Source: Aldehydirespirator sp965220485 (lineage in GTDB: Bacteria > Actinomycetota > Acidimicrobiia > Acidimicrobiales > Aldehydirespiratoraceae). Taken from it: 64,000 nucleotides of DNA. The position numbers and the translations under genes were made by a program. Under the pieces are notes generated by a model. It was not told the DNA's origin and did no database searches. It was given only the letters and a program-made list of their open reading frames with translations. The stretch covers positions 248,001 to 312,000 of the forward strand of contig OZ244832.1 of assembly GCA_965220485.1 (NCBI GenBank), read 5' to 3'. Shown one piece after another: positions 52,537-59,787 of the stretch. Positions within the stretch are counted from its first letter, which is position 1. Each line of letters starts with the position of its first letter.

Positions 52537-53666
52537 TGTGATGCCTCCACGAGCCGGTACAGCAGTACCAGAGCCTCGCGGGCGGTCACCGCCTGCTCGT
52601 CGTCGGACTCGGCCATGGTGCGCAGATCCGACAGGGCCTCCTCGGCGAAGCCCGACAGTCCGAAGTCCCGAAGGTCTGCCTCGTCGGGGATCACGGCCAG
52701 TTCGCTGCGCCTCTCCCAGGTCTCAAGGGCGGCCAGCAGGTCTGCGTGGTGTGCGAGCAGGGCGTCGAGCCGGGCCTTCTGCGCAACGGAGACCTGGCCG
52801 ACCAGAGCCGCCGTGACGATGGTTCGCTCCTTGCCTGGCAGGCCCGAGAGCCATTCCTCGACGGCGTCAATGTCAGCGTCGCCGCTCAGGTCCCACTCGC
52901 GGCGCTCGAAGCGCCAGGTGCCAACCTGTCGGGTCTCTACGTTCGCGCCGTGTGCATCGAGATCGACGATGAGCACGTTGCCTGGGTCGATCTCACGGAA
53001 GTTGGTGGGTTCGGGCGCGCCCGAGTACCAGATCCTGCCGGTGGCGCCCACATCGGTCGTGGAGTGGCGGTCGCCGAGGGCGACATAGTGGATCGACCCT
53101 GCGTCGATCTTGTCCTGCAGCCGGGACAGCGAGATGAGTGCCGGGTTGCCCGGATCCGGCGACAGGCTGTCGACCGCTCCGTGGCCCACGACGACGCGGA
53201 CCACATCGGCGGGGCCGAGGCCCTCGCAGGCGTCGCCCACCAGGTCGGACAGGGGGCGCTTGTTCGGCCACGGTGCGGCGATCAACTCCACGCCGGACCC
53301 GGCTTGCACCGGTTCCGAAGCTCTCAGGATCGTCACGTTGCCGGGCCGGTGCTCTTCGAACGTGGGCGACCGGTATATCGACGAGGCGTCAAGCGGGTCG
53401 TGGTTGCCGGGCAGCAGGTAGAAGGTCACCTGCGGGGTGGCCCGCATCTTCTCCAGGGCTCGCACGAGCACCTGGCGATCTATCTGGTTCGACTCGAACA
53501 CGTCTCCGCACACCACGACGAAGTCGCAGCCTTCCTCTGCGGCTAGCTCACCGATCATGCCGATGGCATCGAGGCGTGCAGCACTGAAGCGGGCCTGGGC
53601 CTCTCCATGGAGGAAATGCCGGGTCATCCCCAGCTGCCAGTCGGCGGTATGCACGAATCGGACCAT
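52533..53666 (-). CDS. YhaO/SbcD-like metallophosphoesterase
   Basis: The product has 377 residues. Calcineurin-type motifs are in order: FVHTADWQLGM, VVCGDVFESNQ, LPGNHDPLDA, VVGHGAV and ALGDRHS. It is a Mre11-like nuclease subunit, first gene of a two-gene operon with the YhaN/SbcC-like ATPase (overlap ATGA). The role is double-strand-end processing or defence. The upstream gap shares a regulatory stretch with the divergent HNH gene. Confidence 0.88.
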   Translation of the reverse strand: MVRFVHTADWQLGMTRHFLHGEAQARFSAARLDAIGMIGELAAEEGCDFVVVCGDVFESNQIDRQVLVRALEKMRATPQVTFYLLPGNHDPLDASSIYRSPTFEEHRPGNVTILRASEPVQAGSGVELIAAPWPNKRPLSDLVGDACEGLGPADVVRVVVGHGAVDSLSPDPGNPALISLSRLQDKIDAGSIHYVALGDRHSTTDVGATGRIWYSGAPEPTNFREIDPGNVLIVDLDAHGANVETRQVGTWRFERREWDLSGDADIDAVEEWLSGLPGKERTIVTAALVGQVSVAQKARLDALLAHHADLLAALETWERRSELAVIPDEADLRDFGLSGFAEEALSDLRTMAESDDEQAVTAREALVLLYRLVEASQ

Positions 53667-53756
53667 GAGCGCGGCACTCTATAGGACGCAATAACTGGTT
53701 CGAGCGATTTGAACATGGCAGTTCTTGTGACTGCAATACATATAAACATATTGAAA

Positions 53757-53796
53757 ATGCTTGACACTTGTCACACCCCCATGTCATGATGTGAGC
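53757..53796 (+). promoter_or_regulatory. Conserved palindromic promoter/operator of the second HNH gene
   Basis: ATGCTTGACACTTGTCACAC starts 40 nt before the ATG and matches the site before the paralogue at 21524 at 19 of 20 positions, with identical spacing to the start. TTGACA could be a -35 box and TGACACTTGTCA is an imperfect palindrome. Confidence 0.6.
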
Positions 53797-55229
53797 ATGA
53801 TGGATGAGGCGATCCGGCGGGCCGACAAGGCGCTCACCGAGATGGTGGAGCTCGCCTGCAGCGGGCGGACTTCGTGCGCGGAGCTGCGCCGGGGACTTCA
53901 AGCATCCAAGGCGCTGAGAGGCAAGCTCGATGCGTACCAAGCCAACAGCGCCGCAGTGCTGGCCAAGCGCGAGAGCCACGGCGACGGCGGGACCGGCGTG
54001 CTCGCCCAGGCTGCGGGGCTGTCGCGGCGGGATGCGGCGGGGCAGGTCAAGACTGCTGAGCGGCTTCAGGCTCTTCCCGATGTCCAGCGGGCGGTGGAGA
54101 ACGGGCAGGTGTCGTTCGCCAACGCCAAGGCTCTGGCCGATGCTGCCGACAAGACCAGCACCGGCGCGGTGGCGCAGGACTCCGAGTTGCTGGCCAAGGC
54201 TGTGTCGCTCACGCCCGACCAGTTCGCCAAAGAAGCCGGGCAGTGGGCCGCGAAGCGCCAGGAGGACGGCGGCGAGCCCGATTTCCGGCGGGTGCGGCGC
54301 CGCCGGAGGCTGAGTGTCTGGGACGGCGACGACGGCATGGTGCATGTGCGCGGCGAATTGGCCCCCGTCGCTGGTGCGAAGCTGCGCAGCCGGTTCTGCA
54401 AGGAAGTCGAGCGGCTGAGGCGCGGCGACCTCGAGCTTCCTGAGGGCGAGCGGCGCAGCTACGACCAGCGGATGGCTGACGCCCTGGAGAGCCTCACCGC
54501 TGGGAGCGGGAGCGGGTCTGGTCCTTCGGCGGACATCTGCATCGTGCAACACCTCAGCGCGGACGGCACCAGAGCGTTCGCGGAGATCGCCGGGGGCGGC
54601 ATCATCCCCAGAGCGTGTTCGAAGAGCACATGTGCAATGCGAGGTTCCGCGGCGTGGTGTTCGGCTCCAAGGGCGTCCCGCTGTGGCAGGGCCGCTGCAA
54701 GAGCAGCGTCACCGATGCCCAGAGGGCCGCGCTGATCGCTCTCTACGGCGGCTGCGGCGGCTGCGCTGCGCACCACACGATCTGCCAGGGCCACCACATC
54801 GACCCGGTGTCGCAGGGCGGGCCCACTGACATCGACAACCTGATACTGCTGTGCTGGACATGCCACCAGAAGGTGCATCACCACGGCTGGCGAGTCGTGC
54901 CCGCAGGCGATCTGCACACCATCGAACCCCCGGACCGTGTCCACTACGGTCCGGCGCGCGCTCCCGACCGGTCATCACTACGTGGCCCCGTGTCTCGCAG
55001 CATCGCATCACTCGACGAGTCGCCTCCCGATTTGCGGTCCAGGAGACGGGCGGGTCGCAACGGTCCCGCAGCTGCCCGGGAGGCTCTGCGGCAAGCCAGA
55101 ACCGGTCGCACGAGCCCAGCCGGTCCCAGCGGATCCGCGGCCGCTCGCCAGAAGCGGCGGCAACGTGTCGCACCCGGCCCCTCGCCGCCACAGAGCCAAG
55201 AGCCAGAACCCCTGTTCGACCTCTCATGA
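53797..55229 (+). pseudogene. DUF222/HNH endonuclease gene with frameshift
   Basis: The first frame encodes a DUF222 region (SHGDGGTGVLAQAAGLSRRD) up to FAEIAGGGIIPR near 54615. It then loses homology, while the +2 frame continues VFEEHMCNARFRGVVFG and the HNH domain (HHIDPVSQGGPTDIDN, LLCWTCHQKVHHHGW) to 55229. One missing C in the CCCC run near 54606-54609 explains the shift. The paralogue at 20-21.5 kb is intact and co-linear. Sequencing error is possible. Confidence 0.85.
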
Positions 55230-55364
55230 GAGAGCTGGCTCCGCTCGCGACGGGAGCCTCGCATCGCCTGAGCCGTGATCCGCTTGTCGCCACGAAACAG
55301 TCGTATTGCCCGTAAGGGTCCGGGCTATCCGTGGCTCGAGCCGCCTGCGGGCTGGGACTAGGCC

Positions 55365-55844
55365 CTAATCGGCGGGGGAGTCGTCCGGGTCGGGGTCGGC
55401 GGGGGAGTCGGTTTCTGGGTCTTCGGGGCGGTTCTTGAGCTGGACGAAGGCCATCTGGATCTGCGACAGGCCCTCGCGCAGGGTGGCCTCCGGCTCGCCC
55501 AGCCTGCCCTGCATGCCGTCCAACAGCGCGCCGAGGGCGTCGATGGCCACCGCCGCCTCCGAGAAGTTCGGCGGCTGGCTGGCCAGATGCAGGGCGGCCA
55601 GCTCGTACAGGCCCATGGCGTGATTGGCGACCACCACCGACGCGGGCACCGACCGGAGCCGCTCCCGGGACTCGGCCAGCTCCCGAATGTACTGCTCGGC
55701 CTGCTCGCGCTCCTCCGGCGACAGGCTGTCGAGATCAAAGCCCTCAGGCTCTGCGGCCGGAGCGTCGGCGGCAGACTCATCGGAGGCACCCGCGGCGCGA
55801 TCGCCGACCGGTACCTCGCCTCCAGGGGTCCAAAGCGTGCTCAT
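55365..55844 (-). CDS. DUF1844-family protein
   Basis: The product has 159 residues. A disordered acidic N-terminus is followed by NHAMGLYELAALHLASQPPN and AAVAIDALGALLDGMQGRLG, the DUF1844 signature, then an acidic Asp/Pro tail. The function is unknown. In actinobacteria it is regularly found next to infC, here divergent from it. Confidence 0.88.
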   Translation of the reverse strand: MSTLWTPGGEVPVGDRAAGASDESAADAPAAEPEGFDLDSLSPEEREQAEQYIRELAESRERLRSVPASVVVANHAMGLYELAALHLASQPPNFSEAAVAIDALGALLDGMQGRLGEPEATLREGLSQIQMAFVQLKNRPEDPETDSPADPDPDDSPAD

Positions 55845-55934
55845 CCGAACACCTCCGCCTCGCGCTTGCGGATGGGCCTGGCCGCTTGCCGCGACCGGCT
55901 GCTACCCTACTGGGGTCAATCCAGCGGACCTGCG

Positions 55935-55952
55935 CCCCGGCCGCGGCCGGGG
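55935..55952 (+). promoter_or_regulatory. 18-bp perfect palindrome in the infC leader
   Basis: CCCCGGCCGCGGCCGGGG lies about 50 nt before the infC start. As RNA it forms a strong hairpin; it may be part of an attenuator or an autoregulatory structure, or a site for a repressor of the divergent pair. No U-tract follows. Confidence 0.4.
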
Positions 55953-56000
55953 TGTTCCGCCCGAATACGGAGGTTCCGTGCTCACGAGGAGTGAACGGCG

Positions 56001-56600
56001 ATAGCACCGCCAGGCGAAGAGCCCAATATCAATGACCAGATCCGAGCCGCAGAGGTGCGCCTCGTCGGTGAGGATGGTCAGCAGATCGGCATAAGGACAC
56101 TTCAGGAGGCGCTGAATCTGGCCCGGGCCGCGGGACGCGACCTCGTCGAGGTGGCGGAGGCGGCCAGTCCGCCCGTATGCCGCATCATGGACTACGGCAA
56201 GTTCAAGTACGAGGCGGCCCAGCGGGCCAAGGAGTCCCGCCGCAAGTCGTCCAACGTCATGGTCAAGGAGATGAAGTACCGGCCCAAGATCGGCAGGGGC
56301 GACTTCGACACCAAGACCCGCCGAGTCGAGAAGTTCTTGGGCGAGGGCAACAAGGTCAAGGTCACGATCATGTTCCGGGGACGGGAGGTTCAACACCCTG
56401 AGCTGGGCAAGAAGATCCTCGATGATGTGGCCGCGACCGTGGAGCATGTCGGCAAGGTGGAATTCCAACCCCGCCAGGACGGACGCAACATGGTGATGGT
56501 GCTCGCTCCCGACAAGCAGGCGCAGGCTCGACACCGCCGTAGACTCGAAGCTGAGGCCGCCATGGCCGCCGAGACGCCCCAGCCCGGCACCGCCGACTGA
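56001..56600 (+). CDS. infC: Translation initiation factor IF-3 with an ATA start
   Basis: The product has 199 residues. NINDQIRAAEVRLVGEDGQQ, VCRIMDYGKFKYEAAQRAKE and the C-terminal VEFQPRQDGRNMVMVLAP are clear. The conserved N-terminus begins before the first ATG/GTG/TTG in frame (GTG at 56055). An in-frame stop lies at 55992-55994, leaving ATA at 56001, 10 nt after AGGAG, as the best start. A non-canonical start is the known basis of IF3 autoregulation in E. coli (AUU). It leads the infC-rpmI-rplT operon. Confidence 0.88.
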   Translation: MAPPGEEPNINDQIRAAEVRLVGEDGQQIGIRTLQEALNLARAAGRDLVEVAEAASPPVCRIMDYGKFKYEAAQRAKESRRKSSNVMVKEMKYRPKIGRGDFDTKTRRVEKFLGEGNKVKVTIMFRGREVQHPELGKKILDDVAATVEHVGKVEFQPRQDGRNMVMVLAPDKQAQARHRRRLEAEAAMAAETPQPGTAD

Positions 56601-56660
56601 CGTCACCGGCCTCTCGCCCTCACACCGAGGCGAGCACAGGAACATCCGCGAAGGTCAACC

Positions 56661-56852
56661 ATGCCCAAGATGAAGACACACCGGGGCGCGGCCAAGCGCT
56701 TCCGGCGCACCGGCTCCGGCAAGCTGCGCTACCGCCGGATCAACAAGAATCACATCCTCGAGAAGAAGTCCCCCAAGCGCAAGCGCCAGTTGCGGGCCCC
56801 GGCTGACGTGTCGCCGTCGGACGCGAGGACCCTCCGGGACTTGGGCGTCTAG
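56661..56852 (+). CDS. rpmI: 50S ribosomal protein L35
   Basis: The 63-residue basic protein PKMKTHRGAAKRFRRTGSGK has KNHILEKKSPKRKRQLR in the middle. It follows infC by 60 bp in the standard order, but a 139-bp interspersed repeat separates it from rplT. Confidence 0.95.
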   Translation: MPKMKTHRGAAKRFRRTGSGKLRYRRINKNHILEKKSPKRKRQLRAPADVSPSDARTLRDLGV

Positions 56853-56890
56853 CCACGTCGCCGCAACAGCCGTGACGGCGAACCACACCA

Positions 56891-57029
56891 AGAGGCCGAG
56901 CGGATAGGGAGGAATCAATGCGCAAGTACGTAACGTGCCGAGCGAGGCCGTGGCCCGAGCGGCCCGTGATCGCAGCGAACAAGAGCGGGAATCAAGGCGC
57001 CGCACTGCGAGTCGTTGGCACCTATCCGC
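56891..57029 (+). repeat. Interspersed GCGGATAGG repeat inside the infC-rpmI-rplT operon
   Basis: It is a full copy: AGAGGCCGAGCGGATAGG at the left, GATCGCAGCGAACAAGAGC in the centre and CCTATCCGC at 57021-57029. The ends form a perfect 9-bp stem. It sits within a ribosomal-protein operon, where the L20 autoregulatory site is often located in other bacteria. Confidence 0.88.
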
Positions 57030-57052
57030 AGGACATCTAAGGAGACAAGTCG

Positions 57053-57427
57053 ATGGCCAGAGTGAAGCGTCCCGCCCAGTCCAGGCGCCGCCGCCGGGCG
57101 CTGGTGGCGCGGGCCAGCGGCTACTACGGCAACAAGTCCCGGTCTTGGCGCGCCGCCAACGAGCAGCTCATGCACTCGGGCAACTACGCGTTCCGCGATC
57201 GCAGAGCCCGCAAGAACGACTTCCGCAGGCTGTGGATCCAGCGGATCAACGCCGCATGCCGCCAGCGAGGCGTCTCTTACAGCCGCTTCATCGCCGGATT
57301 GAAGGCAGCCGGCATCGAGGTGGACCGCAAGATCCTCGCTGACTTGGCGGTCAACGACCCGGACGCCTTCTCGGCGCTGGTCTCCGCAGCATCCGAGGCC
57401 TCCGCCGCCCAGGCCCAGGCCAGCTGA
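57053..57427 (+). CDS. rplT: 50S ribosomal protein L20
   Basis: The 124-residue protein has RVKRPAQSRRRRRALVARAS, NYAFRDRRARKNDFRRLWIQ and INAACRQRGVSYSRFIAGLK. It has a short Ala/Ser-rich extension at the C-terminus. It is the last gene of the operon and AAGGAG precedes the ATG. Confidence 0.97.
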   Translation: MARVKRPAQSRRRRRALVARASGYYGNKSRSWRAANEQLMHSGNYAFRDRRARKNDFRRLWIQRINAACRQRGVSYSRFIAGLKAAGIEVDRKILADLAVNDPDAFSALVSAASEASAAQAQAS

Positions 57428-57517
57428 ACACACCATCCGCGCTCGGGCCGCGCAATCAGCGGGTAGTCCAGTTGGTCGCACATTGGGCGCTCGGGCGCGC
57501 CATCAGCGGGCAGCCGG

Positions 57518-57751
57518 GTGAGTGCGCATGGCGGCGGGGCCGGGGAGGGAAGTCGAGTGGCTGCCCTGTTGGCGTACGGTCCGGGGAGCGGGCCGGTTAG
57601 TGCAGCGAGTGCCCTGTTGGCGTACGGTCCGGGGAGCGGGCCGGTTAGTGCAGCGAGTGCCCTGTTGGCGTACGGTCCGGGGAGCGGGCCGGTTAGTGCA
57701 GCGAGTGCCCTGTTGGCGTACGGTCCGGGGAGCGAGCCGGTAGTGCCGTGA
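57518..57751 (+). CDS. Possible repeat peptide overlapping the TrmH-like gene
   Basis: A GTG-started frame of 77 codons carries four in-frame 16-residue units (ALLAYGPGSGPVSAAS). Its stop overlaps the next gene's GTG by 4 nt, as expected for translational coupling. However, the 48-bp DNA repeat keeps all stop-free frames open, so coding status is doubtful and no family is recognised. Confidence 0.3.
   Translation: MSAHGGGAGEGSRVAALLAYGPGSGPVSAASALLAYGPGSGPVSAASALLAYGPGSGPVSAASALLAYGPGSEPVVP
57562..57740 (+). repeat. 48-bp tandem repeat before the TrmH-like gene
   Basis: Four units begin at 57562, 57610, 57658 and 57706 (the last partial). Each contains TGCCCTGTTGGCGTACGG and GAGCGGGCCGGTTAG with TGCAGCGAG. 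The first three are almost identical. The part GAGCGGGCCGGTTAGTGCAG faintly resembles the GAGCGGCCCGTGAGCGCAG core of the interspersed repeat. A looser 48-bp spaced pair (GCGCTCGGG) lies just before, at 57439 and 57487. Confidence 0.9.
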
Positions 57752-58560
57752 CTGCACACCAGGCTCTGGGGCCGGGGAACCGGCGAGTAGCCGAACTGCG
57801 GCGGCTGGTGCGCCGGCGCGGGCCGGGCGACGAAACGGTGGTTCTGGAGGGGTCCCGCACCGTGTCGGAGGCTTTGGCGGCCGGGATCGAGCCTTCGTTG
57901 GTTGCCGTGGCCGAATCGGCAGCCGATGCATCCGCGGTACGGGAAGCGCTGGTCTGCCTCGCTTCCAGCGTCGAGGTGCTCCTGCTGTCGGACCGGGCCT
58001 TGGACTCGGTGGCTCCCGCCAAGAGCCCCCAGCCCTTGCTGGCGCTCGTCGACAGGCCGCAGGCTCAGGTGCCCGAGTCGCTGGCCGAGGACGACCTCGT
58101 GCTCGTGCTCGTCGGCGTGTCCGATCCGGGCAACACCGGCACGATCATCCGCACCGCCGAGGCCTGCGCGGCTCGCGGCGTGGTCGTGGTGGGTGGAGCC
58201 GACCCGTGGGCGCCCAAGGCGGTCAGGGCCTCGGCCGGCTCCGTGCTTCGGGTGCCGGTTGTGCAGGCGGCCGAAGCAGGGGCCGCGCTGGGAGCCCTGC
58301 GGGCCGCGGGCGCGCGGATCGTGGCTGCTGACCCGAGCGAGGGCGAGCCCCACCACGCCGGCGTGCTCACCACTGGGCGGGGCGCGGTGGCCCTGGTGCT
58401 CGGCTCGGAGTCGCACGGCCTCACCTCGCCGCTCTATGAGCTGGCGGACCACCGGGTCCGGATCCCCATGGCGGGCGACGCCGAGTCCCTCAACGTGGCC
58501 ATGGCCGCCACTCTCCTCGCCTTCGAGTACCGCCGCGGTGCCGTATCCAACTTCCTGTAG
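57748..58560 (+). CDS. TrmH-family RNA 2'-O-methyltransferase
   Basis: The product has 270 residues. An L30e-like N-terminal substrate-binding domain (VVLEGSRTVSEALAAGIEPS) is followed by the SPOUT domain with VLVGVSDPGNTGTIIRTAEA, ALVLGSESHGLTSPLYELA and IPMAGDAESLNVAMAATLLA. In actinobacteria this gene commonly stands between rplT and pheS. The RNA target is probably 23S rRNA. Confidence 0.92.
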   Translation: MTAHQALGPGNRRVAELRRLVRRRGPGDETVVLEGSRTVSEALAAGIEPSLVAVAESAADASAVREALVCLASSVEVLLLSDRALDSVAPAKSPQPLLALVDRPQAQVPESLAEDDLVLVLVGVSDPGNTGTIIRTAEACAARGVVVVGGADPWAPKAVRASAGSVLRVPVVQAAEAGAALGALRAAGARIVAADPSEGEPHHAGVLTTGRGAVALVLGSESHGLTSPLYELADHRVRIPMAGDAESLNVAMAATLLAFEYRRGAVSNFL

Positions 58561-58652
58561 TGGCCCACAATATGTGTGGCAAATCCGGGTGAAGTTCGAT
58601 TCACCGTGCGGCTGCCGCCGAGCCGAGGCCGCTGCGCTCTAGTCTGGCTCGG

Positions 58653-59660
58653 ATGATCGAGGGCTACGAGCGGGCTGTCGTTGAAGCCGGGGAGCGCCTG
58701 TCGTCGGCGGCCGACCTCGATGCCGTAACCGACATCGAGCGGGAGCTGCTCGGCCGCCGCTCGCAATTCACCAACGCCAAGCGGAGGCTCGGCGAACTCG
58801 ATCCCGCTGAGCGGGCGGCGGCCGGCCGGCGCCTCAACGAGGCACGCGGCCACTTGGAGGCGGCTGTGGCCGCGGCTCGGGCCCGGCTCGCGGCTTCCGA
58901 CCGGGCCGACAGCTACGCCGCCGAACGGCTCGACCTCACCGAGCGGCTCTCCCAGACGGTGCCGCTGCGCAGAGGGCACGTCCATCCCGTCACTCAGGCC
59001 CGCGACCGGCTCGAGGACGTGTTCGTGGCCATGGGCTACACCGTCGCCGAAGGACCGGAGGTGGAGAGCGCCTGGTACAACTTCGAGGCCCTCAACATTC
59101 CCGACTGGCATCCGGCCAGGGGCAGTTTCGACACGATCTTCGTGAACCTCGGAGAGCCCGAGGAGGTGATGCTGCGCTCGCACACCTCGCCGGTGCAGAT
59201 CCGGGTCATGGAGGAGCGCAAGCCCCCCATCTACATCGTGGCGCCGGGCCGGACCTTCCGGGCCGACACCGCGGACGCCACCCATCTTCCGGCCTTCAGC
59301 CAGATCGAAGGGCTGGCCGTGGACCGCAACCTCACGATGGGTGACCTCGCAGGCACTATCGACGAGTTCGTTAGGGCGTTCTTCGGCCGCGAGGTCAAGA
59401 GCAGGCTGCGCCCGTCGTACTTCCCGTTCACCGAACCGTCGGCGGAGTTCGACATCTCCCGGCCCGACGGTTCCTGGCTGGAGCTCGGCGGCTGTGGGAT
59501 GGTCCATCCCAACGTGTTGCGCAACTGCGGGATCGATCCCGAGGAGTGGCAGGGCTTCGCCTTCGGCTTCGGCATCGACCGTCTGGCGGTGATGCGCCAC
59601 GAGATCGACGACATCCGCGAGTTCGTCAACAACGACGTTCGCTTCCTGAGCCAGTTCTGA
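58653..59660 (+). CDS. pheS: Phenylalanine--tRNA ligase alpha subunit
   Basis: The product has 335 residues. An N-terminal coiled coil is followed by the class II catalytic core: GRTFRADTADATHLPAFSQI, EPSAEFDISRPDGSW, GCGMVHPNVLRNCGIDPEEW and motif 3 GFAFGFGIDRLAVMRH. It forms an alpha2-beta2 enzyme with PheT. The ATG at 58653 follows a 90-bp gap. The last 20 bp, including the stop, are repeated about 95 bp downstream. Confidence 0.96.
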   Translation: MIEGYERAVVEAGERLSSAADLDAVTDIERELLGRRSQFTNAKRRLGELDPAERAAAGRRLNEARGHLEAAVAAARARLAASDRADSYAAERLDLTERLSQTVPLRRGHVHPVTQARDRLEDVFVAMGYTVAEGPEVESAWYNFEALNIPDWHPARGSFDTIFVNLGEPEEVMLRSHTSPVQIRVMEERKPPIYIVAPGRTFRADTADATHLPAFSQIEGLAVDRNLTMGDLAGTIDEFVRAFFGREVKSRLRPSYFPFTEPSAEFDISRPDGSWLELGGCGMVHPNVLRNCGIDPEEWQGFAFGFGIDRLAVMRHEIDDIREFVNNDVRFLSQF

Positions 59661-59760
59661 TGAGGTGCGTTGCGTTGATTGTGCGGGGTGGGTCTGGTCC
59701 GGACCTGACGAGCGGGGGCGTTTTGATTGTGCAGGGCGGCCCTGAGCCAGTTCTGATGAG
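59645..59760 (+). repeat. Duplicated pheS end between pheS and pheT
   Basis: CCTGAGCCAGTTCTGATGAG occurs at 59645-59664 (end of pheS) and again at 59741-59760. Between them a looser pair, GATTGTGCGGGGTGG and GATTGTGCAGGGCGG, suggests repeated slippage. The 127-bp gap has no other feature. Confidence 0.8.
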
Positions 59761-59787
59761 CACGCAGATCCTGCACGGGAGCCCACG

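Noticed and set aside
53797..55229. Programmed frameshift in the second HNH gene
   Set aside because: No slippery heptamer or following pseudoknot is seen; a lost C in a short run is simpler, and the paralogue has one frame.
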